NCBI GenBank assembly: GCA_020186115.1
Contig: WSYJ01000158.1
Coordinates: forward strand, 1-64,000
Direction of reading: 5' to 3'
Length of the DNA: 64,000 bases
DNA from: Histomonas meleagridis
Taxonomy: Eukaryota; Parabasalia; Tritrichomonadida; Dientamoebidae
The position numbers and the translations under genes are program-made. The notes beneath the pieces were generated by a model that saw nothing but the letters and a program-made list of their open reading frames with translations, was not told the origin of the DNA and searched no databases. This document shows positions 19,594 to 31,262 of this stretch, piece by piece (within the stretch, counting starts at the first letter, position 1; each line of letters opens with the position of its first letter).

Positions 19594-22500
19594 ATGGAAC
19601 TAAATGGTAATCAAGTTTTTCGTTTATTTGAGAGCAATGAACTACCAATTCTCACCAATGATTTGATAAAAAATATGGAAGATTTGTTAGTTTTTAGTTT
19701 GGAATCACAATTATTAGGACATTATCCAAACATCTTTTCTTTATATAATACTTATCTTACTCGATATGTCCAAAATCATAACATACTATCGGAAGTTGAG
19801 TTAGTACTGCAGTCGCATCTTATTTATTCCATGCGTTTTCTTCGACCAAGTTTTTTTAATGTTCAAACTTCAAGCGTTTTAGAGCCACTTGTCTTTAATT
19901 TCTTAACTTCAAGACATTGGGCTACTCGTATTCAAGCTTTTATATTTCTCAGTGATCATTTTTTAACATCAACACATGGCGAACCAAATCTTTATCCAAA
20001 ATTTTTAAATCAAATCCTTCTTTTTTTACGAGAATCTTCAAAGTCGATTCAGGCCTCTGATTTACAGCTTATATTACTTCTTATAAGAATTATTCCATAT
20101 CATATTTCAAATGCTACATTTGATTATATATCTAATTTAATCGATGTTTTCCTTTATATTTCACTTGGAGGTCTTCAATTTAAAAACGATGTCACAATAT
20201 TTCAAAAAACAGAGATAATTATTTCCAAATCATTAAAATTAATCTCGAAGCTCATCACGAAAAACCGTCAAACAACTCCACTTCAAACGTCACTTTTGGG
20301 TAAAGTTCAGAAATCAATTCCAGAAGATTTAAGGTTCATACATATTATACAAAATTATTATCGTTGTATATGTTCAATCATGAAAATCCCAAATATTTCA
20401 TATAAAGATCCATTAATAGCCAATATTTTAGGAAGACTTTTATCCATATATCAATATTTTTATTTAGATCCATTTGTTCAAAAGAAGCGAACGATTTTAT
20501 TAATGGAATCATTTGTTAAAATCTTAATAACTAATCCTGATTCACCACATATTTTTTTTAAATCTATTTCACCCAATTTTTGTGCATTTTTAAGTGACTT
20601 TAAACAGCCTCCTCGAATTTTTAATTGCATATTCGAAGCGTATAAACATTTTGTAAATGGAATTGTTTATCAACAATGTTGTATATTACAATTAGAATTA
20701 TTTGAACAATTTGTTCGATGTTTTGAGAACATGAAAAATGAATTAGAAGAAATTGATTTAGAAAAAGGATTTAATATTGAAACATGGATAGATAATAACA
20801 TAACATTATTAAAGATAATACAATGGATTTTAAATCCTGGCAATAACAATTATCCAAATATTTCATCTTTACATAAAGAAAATGAAATAATTGAACGATT
20901 AATTAAATATATATCATATATATTAGATATAGCAGGAAATGTCCGGAAATCAAATGATTCAACAGATAAATTGGTTTGTTATATACAAGAAAACATTGAT
21001 AATAATTTGTTTCATCGGAAAATCCTTAATTTCATACAAATTTTTGTTTCTTCTGTTTTCTCACAACAAAAACCTGAAGTTATTAATTTTTTATTGATTT
21101 CGAATTTTAAATTATTGTTTCCACAAGATAAAAATCAAGTATATCATTCACATATTAATAATTTATTAATTAAAATGATTCCAAGTCAAATATATTTTCT
21201 AAATTTTTTTAAAATAATTACTGAAGAATTCGATTCGATGATGAAATTTGAAGCTATTGAAATCATTGGGAATTTAATGTTATTTATTGTTCAAGAAGTT
21301 TATAAGAAATATAATGCGATTCCACAAGAATTTGTTCCATATTTAGTTAAGTTAATAATGTTATGTTTTAAAACAAAAAGTTTTAATTTATTGGATTATT
21401 TTATTTTAAGACTTTTTTTGAAAATTCATGCTAATTTACATCAGTCTAAAGATTTAGTTAATGCATTAGAGAATTTATCATTTTCTTTATCAAATATTTT
21501 CCAATCATTAATTAAAATACAATTTTTAACTTCAAGTATATCATTTATTGCTATACGTTTTTATCAATTATTTAAACATAAAAACGAATCAATAAAAATT
21601 TGGATAAATTTGTTTTTTCCGATACTTGAATCACCACGTTATAAATATGCAACAATACAACTTTTAAGTGAATTTCCTGCAGAGTTTTTTCAAGGGATTT
21701 ATTTACTTAAAGAACCTATAAAAAAAAGATTTGTTGTTGCGGTATTAAAAGAGAAAACAAGTGTAAAAAAACCTTTAATTGATAAATGTCCTGATTTATT
21801 TGTTAAATATCCTTTAACGACAATTGATAATGTATCACATTTAAATATATATGAAGAGATTCAACCAGAAAATGAAAACTTAAATATAGATATAGAGATA
21901 TTATTTCGTGCAATTAAAAGAATAGAAAACCCAACAATAGAACAATTAAAAAGTTTTTTTCATTATATTATGAATTATATTACGAAATATAAATTCGAGA
22001 AATTAGTTAACGATGAATATGTTATAAAAATTTTTAGATATTTAAATAATTTCGATGATTCATTTCTAAATGAATCAATTAAATTTACAAACCCACCACA
22101 ACAATATGCATTTTTATTAATAAAACAAAAATATGGAACTTCAATCATCGAAAATATTGAAGATATAGATATCATTAATTTCATGAAATATATAACTAAA
22201 ACGATGTCATTTCATCCAAGATTAATATATTCTGTATTACAAACAATCGAATTTTGTATTGATAAAGTATCTACAAATTGTATAATATTTATACATTTAT
22301 TAAAAACTTTAACATTTTATTGTCAAACATATTATGAATTTGTATTAGATATATTTAAAAGACATATATTTAATAGGAATTATAATAAAAAAACAGTACA
22401 AAAAATTTATAGAGCATTTGTTAAATTAGCAATTTCTCCTCAAAGAACTATTCGACATATAGCATTAAAGACAATAAAATTTTGCGAAGTAAATTGTGGA

Positions 22501-25500
22501 GTTAAAAGTGATTTTGAAGAAACACGGAAATCAATAATTCCACAATTACCAAAAATATTAACCAAATTTCCAAGTTTTAAATATGAGTTTTTATTTATAC
22601 AATCATTTAATGATATTGGTGATCCTACATTATTAATTACACAATTATTAAAATTAATGACGAGTTTACAAGTATCAATTTATTCCGAAGAAATTCAACA
22701 ATTTATAAAACTTTCAGATTTTTATGATCCTAAATTAAATTCATATTTCACAATTAAATTTATCTTAAAATTATTTTCGAAATTATTAATTTTTTTACCG
22801 AATGAATCAAATCAATTATGGGGTAATATTATGGCTAAACTTCATCAAGAAAAAATGTTTCAATTTGTTCCATATTTTTTAAAAAAACTTAAGAAGGAAA
22901 AAGAATTTTTAGGTTATCCTTCAATACCACAAGAATTTGCTATAAAGTATGAAGTATTTTTAGATAATTCATTACAAATGATACCGCCTGAAGATTTATT
23001 AATATTAAAATTCATTATTAAATCAACTTATTCTGATAAATATATAAAACATATAGAATGGGTCATTAAAACTATTAATATGATATATGAACAATTTAGA
23101 AATTCAAGAGTTTCTAGAACTATTATACAAAAATGTATTACAATTTTATATAAAATCATCAAAATTATACATAAAAAAGATCAAAACATTGAATTACATC
23201 AATTATGTTTAACAATTATTGATTTCCATTTAAAAATTATGCAAATTCCATTGTTATTAGATGTTCCAATTTATATAATAGGTGTAATAGCACCAAATGA
23301 ATTATATGAAGTATTTTTTAATAGAATAAAATTAGATTTTTCAAACGATTTATTAATATTATTAAAAAAAATTATTACTCATCCAGAATGTATTCAATTT
23401 AGAAACATCTTTATAAAACATCTTTTAGAACAAGAATTAAATTTGGATTTAAAAAATCAATATTTCGATTTTATATTATCCGGATTTTTTTCGATTTTTT
23501 CAACTATTTTAAATAACTTAAATCGAAATGAATTTGATTTTAATAATTTATATAATTTAGTTAAAAAGTTTTTATTAATTTTTAGGAAAAATATTCGTAC
23601 TATATATAAGCCAAGTTTATTAAATGATATTTCTAATTCATTATTACCATTAAATTATTATGATTTATTTAATTTAGATAATGATCTTTTTGGTTATCTT
23701 TATAATGAACTTTTAACAATATTATTACATTCAAACAACTTATTTAATTATCCCGAATTCATTAAACATTTTATTTTATTTATATCTATGTTAGAGACTG
23801 ATAAAATTAATAAAATTTATGACTTATTAAAGTCGAATTTATTATTAGATACAATATCAGTATCTACAAGAATATTTATCTTAAATATATTTAATGAACG
23901 ATTTAAGAAATTTCCACCAAAAGAAAAAATCGATTTTCAAACTGGTTTTACTAAATATCATCGAAGTGATATTTTTACTGATTTTGTAATACATTATTTA
24001 TCGGCTAGTTTAGGATATAATAAAAATGTAGTTGTTTCTGACTTAAATGCTTCGCCATTAATCTTTTCATCATCTAAAGCAAGTGCGTTAAGTTTATTTT
24101 ATGGAATTACTTCAATTTCTGGTGTACAAAGTATTATTCGATATTGTAATATATCAAAACATATAATTAACTTTACAAATGTTGAATTCCCTTTACAAAT
24201 GAAAGAAACTTTAATAAATTTATTAGTTAATAGACCATATTTTATGAAACAAACATTAAATATATTGGAATTATTAACATATAAAACAGTTAATGACTTT
24301 TTAAAATATTTAATTAATATTTATGTAAAAATGTTTTTAAATAAATCTTTAAAAATTAAATATCAAAAACAAATAATTTCATTGTTTTTTAATATATTTG
24401 ATAAATATCAACCAGAAAATAATAATAATATTAAAACTAATTATAAATTATTTGAAATATTTTTGAAAATTTTAATTAGTTTTTTTAATCAATCTGATAT
24501 TGACATATTAATTTTAATGAAAAACATTCCTTTAATTATAAAGAAATTATTAGTAATAATTAAAGAAGAAGATTATAATATATTTTTTGATATTATTAAA
24601 CAATTAATAGAGAAGTTAGAAGAAAAATTTAATGATAAACAACCAATAATACAAATTAAAACTGAAATTCTTATTAAAATTATTTTGTTATTAAAACCTT
24701 TTTTTCAACAATTAAAACCTTTTATTCCATCACTTATATTACCTTCTAATTTTTTTAAATCGAATATAACAGAAGAATTTAATGAAGAATATAAAAACTC
24801 ATTAAAAATTATCATAAATTTAAATCGATTTTATTTTTCAAATATAATTTTAAAAGATTTAAAGTCATATTTTAAAGATGAAAATAATAAAGAATTAAGT
24901 AATATTATAACTTCTTCATCATTAGCTACTTTATCAAATTGGTTAAATGAGAATGAATATGAGTTTAAAATCATTAATAAAATTTTAATAATTCTTGAAG
25001 CATTTTTTCCATTTAATGAAGAAGAAATTATTTTAGATTTAAATCATATTAAATTTCCTATGAATAAATATATACATAAAATTTTAATGAATTATACCAA
25101 TAAAGAATTATTATCAAATTATTCCATCACAAAAATATTAACAATTACTACAAGTAATAATATAATAAATGATTTATTTACTTTCGATTGGTTTTCTCAA
25201 CCAGAACGAATTCATTCACATATCTTTTTAAAACTTTTTTTACCCGAAACAATACATTTTTTATTATATGATATCGATGAACAAAATTTAAAGAAATTCA
25301 TAACATTAAATTTAAGTTATTTGGTTAATATGAATATAAATAATTTTGTCAATTATTATATTCATCAATTTCCAAATTCAACACTTTCTGATTGTTTTAC
25401 TAATTTTCCTGAATATATAAATCAAGTCCCATATCCACAATTAAACTTATATAAAAACATGAAATATCTTGAAGACTTAAACTTATGGGAAGATTCCTTA

Positions 25501-27879
25501 GGTATCTTTAAAACAGAACATCCGAATTTAACAAACGCCGTTTTATTTCATCAAATTTCTAATTATTCTATATCGAAAGGGTATTACTTTGATAATCTTT
25601 ATGATGAAGATATATATTTTTTAATATTATTAAAACTTCGAAACATAGTAAATAATCAAGAACTTTCGATATATGATAACATAAATGAATTAATATTTGA
25701 ACATCCGAAATCAAATATTACACAAGTGTTATTACCTATTTCTCATGATATACCTTCTAAATCAAATAGTCAATTAACATCATTTGTTTCTCAAACTTTT
25801 TTACCTATAGTAAACAAACAAATTATTAATACTGAAATTTTAGATATGATAAAAGTTTATAATCAACAAAACATTAATATTAAAGATATTATACATAAAA
25901 ATAAATTTCAATTAATGAAAACTCTTGATAAAAATGAAATTATTTTATCGAGAATTATATTACAAAATAAAATATTTAATGATTATATGTTAATCAATAA
26001 TAATCAAGTTTTAAACTTATTAAAACCTGAAATTAATGAAATGATTCAACAAAATCAAAATTTAATGTCAAAACTTTTAATACAAGTTGGATGTATTAAA
26101 GAAGGTTTAATCCAATATCAAAAGTCAACAAAAGAATATAAAACAATTCCAATTAATAATATATCATTAAAACGAATATATAAATTCTTAAAAAAACCCG
26201 AAAATTCAAATTTATATAATTTATTACGTATTAACTTATCGATATTTTTATGTAATTATCAATATGCTTATGAACTTTCTAATAATAAATTCACTAAAAA
26301 ACAATGGCTAACTATATTAATACAATTAAAAGAAGAAGATATTATTGAACATGATCAAACTAAAATCATTTTATATCTTTTAGATGAATTAAATGATACG
26401 ACATCGAAATATGATAACATTTATATATCAATGATATTAATATTAATTCGAAAGAATCCATTATTTGCGAACACGTTTTGTTCACAATTAAATCATTTAA
26501 ATAAAACAAATAAATATATATTAATACCGTGGATTAAATATATATTAAACGCTTCATTAGAAATACCAACAACTTTCATCCAAAACATTTTTAAGTCAAA
26601 TCCAACTTTGTTTTTATTAACTTTTAATCATATTCGGAATCAAATGATAAAAAATAATCAACAAAATTTAAACGTAATTAAAGAAATTAATAATATAATC
26701 TTAAATATTAACTCTAATATACAAAAAGAATTCGAAATATTCTTTAGTTTCATAAATAAATGTAAAAATGATATCCAAAAACTTGATAATTCAGTCGATG
26801 CTATTATTCAATATTATAATTCGATTTATAATAACATCGAAAATTCAGAACTTTACGAATTCTGCCAGGCAAACCCACCCTATTTTATGACCGAATATAA
26901 AATTAGTAAAAATGAAAAATATTTCTCATTAAATGGTATTAATATGCCTAAATCATCAAATCGAATTATAAAATCATATTTAATTGCAGATGGTACTAAA
27001 GAAGCTAAAATGAAATGTTTTTTTTCGACTGGGAAATTCCAAATTTATAATTTAGTTTCATCTAAATTATATCAATATGCACAAAATGAATATTTATTAG
27101 CAAATATTATTGATCATTGTCTTAAGAAATTCCCAAGTTCTATCACGAGGAATCCATTTGTATTTTATCCTAAATCATTTTTAATTCATCCTTCGATTTT
27201 AATGATGTTTTCACCACCAATAAAATCATTACAAAACATTATAAAACCTTTTGATATAAATTCATTATTAAAAAATGCATTTGATGATTCATTAACAAAA
27301 GATATCTCACCAAAATCATTTTATGAGAAACATTTAATCGATTCACCAAGAAATCTCTTTATTAATTGGTTCATTAAAGGTTGTAATGGTAATAAAACAG
27401 ATTTCTTATTCATGCGACAAAGTTTCGCATCACATTTAAGTTCTTCTTCAATATTTAATTTGATTTTCGGTCAAAACAAAAATGTTTTGTATCAATATTC
27501 TAATTTCATGATTATGAAAGATAGAAAACGATTTTGTTTTCCAGGATTTATAAAAAATGGAATTGCGAATGGTTATATGCCTTTGATTCCACAATTTAAA
27601 GCTTTTTTGCCTTTGTTCGTAATGAACGGAGCGTTCACTGCAACGTGGAATACAATCGCAAACGCATTGTTCCAAAAGAAAAATGAATTCGTATTACATT
27701 TAAAGGCTTTGGAAATCGACGAAAGTTCTTTCGATGAGAAAATCACAAAATTGGCGGTAGACGTAGGAGAAGATACTGATAAAATGGATAACTATTTCCC
27801 GTTCGAATTGGTAAATCATCTGATAGAAAATTGCGATAATTGTAATATGGGACGGTTCGGTAGTTTCGTGTGGGTGTAA
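19594..27879 (+). CDS. TRA1: TRRAP/Tra1-like PIKK-family pseudokinase
   Basis: 2761 residues, mostly helical HEAT/FAT solenoid, with a degenerate PI3K-like domain at the C-terminus. TRRAP/Tra1 is the activator-docking scaffold of SAGA and NuA4 histone acetyltransferase complexes. The PIKK region (~2410-2700) keeps the fold pattern (FMRQSFASHLSSSSIFNLIF near 2606; KRFCFPGFIKNGIANGYMPL near 2645), but no catalytic DRHxxN or DFG-type motif is present, which separates TRRAP from ATM, ATR and TOR. The end (CNMGRFGSFVWV) sits where FATC is expected. It is about 1000 residues shorter than yeast or human homologues. The start is strongly supported by the adjacent Inr. The middle is very rich in I, N, K and L, reflecting AT bias. 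The stop is TAA followed by A. Confidence 0.85.
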   Translation: MELNGNQVFRLFESNELPILTNDLIKNMEDLLVFSLESQLLGHYPNIFSLYNTYLTRYVQNHNILSEVELVLQSHLIYSMRFLRPSFFNVQTSSVLEPLVFNFLTSRHWATRIQAFIFLSDHFLTSTHGEPNLYPKFLNQILLFLRESSKSIQASDLQLILLLIRIIPYHISNATFDYISNLIDVFLYISLGGLQFKNDVTIFQKTEIIISKSLKLISKLITKNRQTTPLQTSLLGKVQKSIPEDLRFIHIIQNYYRCICSIMKIPNISYKDPLIANILGRLLSIYQYFYLDPFVQKKRTILLMESFVKILITNPDSPHIFFKSISPNFCAFLSDFKQPPRIFNCIFEAYKHFVNGIVYQQCCILQLELFEQFVRCFENMKNELEEIDLEKGFNIETWIDNNITLLKIIQWILNPGNNNYPNISSLHKENEIIERLIKYISYILDIAGNVRKSNDSTDKLVCYIQENIDNNLFHRKILNFIQIFVSSVFSQQKPEVINFLLISNFKLLFPQDKNQVYHSHINNLLIKMIPSQIYFLNFFKIITEEFDSMMKFEAIEIIGNLMLFIVQEVYKKYNAIPQEFVPYLVKLIMLCFKTKSFNLLDYFILRLFLKIHANLHQSKDLVNALENLSFSLSNIFQSLIKIQFLTSSISFIAIRFYQLFKHKNESIKIWINLFFPILESPRYKYATIQLLSEFPAEFFQGIYLLKEPIKKRFVVAVLKEKTSVKKPLIDKCPDLFVKYPLTTIDNVSHLNIYEEIQPENENLNIDIEILFRAIKRIENPTIEQLKSFFHYIMNYITKYKFEKLVNDEYVIKIFRYLNNFDDSFLNESIKFTNPPQQYAFLLIKQKYGTSIIENIEDIDIINFMKYITKTMSFHPRLIYSVLQTIEFCIDKVSTNCIIFIHLLKTLTFYCQTYYEFVLDIFKRHIFNRNYNKKTVQKIYRAFVKLAISPQRTIRHIALKTIKFCEVNCGVKSDFEETRKSIIPQLPKILTKFPSFKYEFLFIQSFNDIGDPTLLITQLLKLMTSLQVSIYSEEIQQFIKLSDFYDPKLNSYFTIKFILKLFSKLLIFLPNESNQLWGNIMAKLHQEKMFQFVPYFLKKLKKEKEFLGYPSIPQEFAIKYEVFLDNSLQMIPPEDLLILKFIIKSTYSDKYIKHIEWVIKTINMIYEQFRNSRVSRTIIQKCITILYKIIKIIHKKDQNIELHQLCLTIIDFHLKIMQIPLLLDVPIYIIGVIAPNELYEVFFNRIKLDFSNDLLILLKKIITHPECIQFRNIFIKHLLEQELNLDLKNQYFDFILSGFFSIFSTILNNLNRNEFDFNNLYNLVKKFLLIFRKNIRTIYKPSLLNDISNSLLPLNYYDLFNLDNDLFGYLYNELLTILLHSNNLFNYPEFIKHFILFISMLETDKINKIYDLLKSNLLLDTISVSTRIFILNIFNERFKKFPPKEKIDFQTGFTKYHRSDIFTDFVIHYLSASLGYNKNVVVSDLNASPLIFSSSKASALSLFYGITSISGVQSIIRYCNISKHIINFTNVEFPLQMKETLINLLVNRPYFMKQTLNILELLTYKTVNDFLKYLINIYVKMFLNKSLKIKYQKQIISLFFNIFDKYQPENNNNIKTNYKLFEIFLKILISFFNQSDIDILILMKNIPLIIKKLLVIIKEEDYNIFFDIIKQLIEKLEEKFNDKQPIIQIKTEILIKIILLLKPFFQQLKPFIPSLILPSNFFKSNITEEFNEEYKNSLKIIINLNRFYFSNIILKDLKSYFKDENNKELSNIITSSSLATLSNWLNENEYEFKIINKILIILEAFFPFNEEEIILDLNHIKFPMNKYIHKILMNYTNKELLSNYSITKILTITTSNNIINDLFTFDWFSQPERIHSHIFLKLFLPETIHFLLYDIDEQNLKKFITLNLSYLVNMNINNFVNYYIHQFPNSTLSDCFTNFPEYINQVPYPQLNLYKNMKYLEDLNLWEDSLGIFKTEHPNLTNAVLFHQISNYSISKGYYFDNLYDEDIYFLILLKLRNIVNNQELSIYDNINELIFEHPKSNITQVLLPISHDIPSKSNSQLTSFVSQTFLPIVNKQIINTEILDMIKVYNQQNINIKDIIHKNKFQLMKTLDKNEIILSRIILQNKIFNDYMLINNNQVLNLLKPEINEMIQQNQNLMSKLLIQVGCIKEGLIQYQKSTKEYKTIPINNISLKRIYKFLKKPENSNLYNLLRINLSIFLCNYQYAYELSNNKFTKKQWLTILIQLKEEDIIEHDQTKIILYLLDELNDTTSKYDNIYISMILILIRKNPLFANTFCSQLNHLNKTNKYILIPWIKYILNASLEIPTTFIQNIFKSNPTLFLLTFNHIRNQMIKNNQQNLNVIKEINNIILNINSNIQKEFEIFFSFINKCKNDIQKLDNSVDAIIQYYNSIYNNIENSELYEFCQANPPYFMTEYKISKNEKYFSLNGINMPKSSNRIIKSYLIADGTKEAKMKCFFSTGKFQIYNLVSSKLYQYAQNEYLLANIIDHCLKKFPSSITRNPFVFYPKSFLIHPSILMMFSPPIKSLQNIIKPFDINSLLKNAFDDSLTKDISPKSFYEKHLIDSPRNLFINWFIKGCNGNKTDFLFMRQSFASHLSSSSIFNLIFGQNKNVLYQYSNFMIMKDRKRFCFPGFIKNGIANGYMPLIPQFKAFLPLFVMNGAFTATWNTIANALFQKKNEFVLHLKALEIDESSFDEKITKLAVDVGEDTDKMDNYFPFELVNHLIENCDNCNMGRFGSFVWV

Positions 27880-28644
27880 AACAAAAAAAAATTGTTTTTT
27901 TTAATAAAAATAAAATTATAAGTGTTATTTAAAGTGAATGTTGAAGCATTATAATGAACCAAAAATTGGATTATTATTGGCAAAAAAAGTTTAAACTAAA
28001 ATTTATAAATAAAAATTAGTAAAAAATTTAAATCAAATTTTTTTTCCCTGAATGAAGAAATATGAGGTGATGTGAATAATTTGAATGCATATCGTGTTTT
28101 TACAACGATTCAATCGATTGATCAATTCCAGCATTTGTTTCAAAAAGTGTGATTTCTGTTTAAAATTTTCTTCTGAATATAAACTTGCAAGAATCATATG
28201 AGTGAATTTTCTACTAGGAAAAAAATGATTGAAGAAAATTGTTTTCATCAAAAACAGTTAAACACATTTCATTTTGCATATGAAACTGCAAATGAATTTC
28301 ATGAAATTATATCTTTTATTATATTTATTTGAATAAAATCAAAAAAAAATGAAAAATTCTATTGAATTTATCGAATTGTTTTTTTCCAATAGATTTCAAT
28401 TTCGAAATATTTGACTTTTTGCTTGAACAAGTTGATATTCGTATAAAAAATGGAACAGTATTTGGAATTTGTATTCTTAATTTGAGATTGTAAAAAAAAA
28501 AAGGAAAAAATTACCTTATAATCAAAAAGGAATTGATGTTGATTCAAAAGATATTCGAATTTTTTATTTGATAATTATTTTATATATTTGAAATATCAAT
28601 TTCCAAATATTTGGAAATAAATTAAATTATTTAGAACATCATTT
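27880..28644. other. Intergenic between TRRAP-like and UBR loci
   Basis: AT-rich with homopolymer A and T runs. A 72-codon minus-strand frame at 28033-28251 has no recognisable content. No other gene seen. Confidence 0.4.
28639..28643 (+). promoter_or_regulatory. Inr-like TCATT of the UBR-type gene
   Basis: TCATTT ends directly before the ATG at 28645, so the inferred leader is about 4 nt. The promoter survives although the gene body is broken. Confidence 0.5.
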
Positions 28645-29910
28645 ATGAAAGCTTCGCAAAATGGATTTTTTATACAGGTTTTACCCAAAATACTATCCCC
28701 CCTAAAACTTTTTTTTGCTGCCTTCATGAATATGAATATAGGCGATACAATTCAATCATGGGAATCTTTTCTTTGTCAGTACCTAAAGTTTCCCAATTTT
28801 GATAGTTTTATCCAATATCTTCTTTCAATTTCTAATATTTCCAAATGCCAGGAGGCATGGTCAGTTCCCCAAATATCATTTGATTGCAAGGAATGTTCAC
28901 ATGATGATTCTAATTGTATTTGTTTAAAGTGTTATTTAAATAGCAATCATGATGGACATTCAATTTTTATAGATACTACCCTCATTGGAAATTGTGACTG
29001 TGGTGACCAATATCAATGGAAATCATCTTGTCAACTTCATAAGCCCCAACAAGGAAATGAAATTCCTTTTCCAATCTCAGAACTCCTTCCTAAAATTTTT
29101 GATATTGCATCGGCACAACTGCTAAATCTTATTAACAATGAGCCATCCAAAGCGATTCAGTTGTTAAAATGGCTTCTTCGATTTTGTGAAATTGGTGATA
29201 AATATCGAAATTTAATTATTTCATCCATGAGCAAAAACGAAATATTTGGTGGTATTATTGATAGTTATTTACAGTCAAGTAAAGATGTTATTTCTGTTAT
29301 TAATGATTTGCTTCAGCACTTTGTTAATGATATTCAATTCAAAGTTGATTTTGGTTATGTATATCTTAATAAAATTTTTGATATATATAAACATGTATAT
29401 GACATAAGAGTAAAACAACGAAAAAACAAAATTTATTCTTTAGTTGATTTACATTTTCAATTTTTTAAACAATATGCAATGATTGAAATTAATAAAAAAT
29501 ATAATTTTGATTTTTGTTAACATTTGAATGATATGAAAGCATATCAAAAATATCAACTATCATTTTCACTTGATCCAAACTTAAGAAGCAAAGGCATTGT
29601 ATTCTTTTATTCATACGTTACACAAGGATTAAAAAATTTCTTATCATGTGATTATTTTAGTAATGATTATCAACGTTTAATAGATGGATTAGTTGATATC
29701 TATTTAGATACGCATGCAATTTTATTCACTAATATATTTCAAAGTTCACAAGAAAATGAATTTGTTTCATATATTTATTATTTTAAATCATTTTCAAGAG
29801 ATTATAATGAAATTGTTGAAAACATAAAAATAAATTTGGATATTACAAATACACTTCTTATATGTGAAAAATATTTTAAAGATATTTATACTGATGGTAT
29901 CTTAACTGAT

Positions 29911-30415
29911 TCTACTAAAAGTAAAATTTTAAAATGTTCATTATTTTTCGATAAAGCTTCGATTTCTCTATTTGTTATGCCACAATTATTATTAAAATCT
30001 TTATTAATACAAGCACAAAATAACATTAAAATGATAATAAGTAAAACTTTTAATAAAAATTTCGACAATTTTTGGTTATTAACTTCTGTAAATCCTCAAC
30101 GAATTTTATTAGCAATGGATTTAAATGATCATCAAATGTTACGAGGTTGTTTTGGATTAAAGATCTTTTTAACTGAAAAGAAAGATGAAATATTTTCACA
30201 TTTATTTGTATTAATGCAATTATGTCTTGGATTTATCGAAAATAAAGATCAAATGATTAATATGATTGCTAACACAATTGGTATTTTTGATTTAGAACAA
30301 AACAATAAATTAATATATTTCATATTTATTCATTTTATTTCAACGTTAATCTTTGATCGCATAGAAATTTATAATAATACAACAGAAAAAATTAATCAAA
30401 AATTAATATCGAATT
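29911..30415 (+). repeat. Left arm of 505/504-bp inverted duplication
   Basis: Its reverse complement lies at 30759-31262, separated by a 343-bp loop. In the parts I compared the arms are identical apart from one A in a homopolymer (five versus four A, near 30166/31005). This copy preserves the reading frame, so it is the original. Confidence 0.85.
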
Positions 30416-30758
30416 ATTATTTAAGCCAAAATTATATAAATCATTTAATAAAGTTTTTAGGGAAAAACGAATTACAGATATAAAAATCATTAAAACTCAT
30501 TTAGATGCAATTTCAATATCTTCTTCATCAAAAAATGGTATAATCTATAAATTAAAATCGAAAAATTTATGGTATCCATTAACACCAATTTATAATTCAA
30601 ATGATATATTATCAAAATATTCTAAATACATTTCGAAATATCCAAATGAATTAATGCCTTTTCAACCATTTATTGCTGAGCCATATGGAATGGATTTACA
30701 TTCTTGTTTATGTTCTCCAACATTATTAGCTATTGAATATTGTATATTAATCGAAAGA

Positions 30759-31262
30759 AATTCGATATTAATTTTTGATTAATTTTTTCTGTTGTATTAT
30801 TATAAATTTCTATGCGATCAAAGATTAACGTTGAAATAAAATGAATAAATATGAAATATATTAATTTATTGTTTTGTTCTAAATCAAAAATACCAATTGT
30901 GTTAGCAATCATATTAATCATTTGATCTTTATTTTCGATAAATCCAAGACATAATTGCATTAATACAAATAAATGTGAAAATATTTCATCTTTCTTTTCA
31001 GTTAAAAGATCTTTAATCCAAAACAACCTCGTAACATTTGATGATCATTTAAATCCATTGCTAATAAAATTCGTTGAGGATTTACAGAAGTTAATAACCA
31101 AAAATTGTCGAAATTTTTATTAAAAGTTTTACTTATTATCATTTTAATGTTATTTTGTGCTTGTATTAATAAAGATTTTAATAATAATTGTGGCATAACA
31201 AATAGAGAAATCGAAGCTTTATCGAAAAATAATGAACATTTTAAAATTTTACTTTTAGTAGA
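30759..31262 (-). repeat. Right arm of 505/504-bp inverted duplication
   Basis: An inverted copy of 29911-30415. It carries a one-base deletion in a poly-A run that splits its frame into two overlapping antisense pieces. It sits exactly where the central part of the UBR gene is missing. Confidence 0.85.

Noticed and set aside
28033-28251. 72-codon minus-strand frame
   Set aside because: Short, no Inr, no domain, ordinary AT-rich composition.
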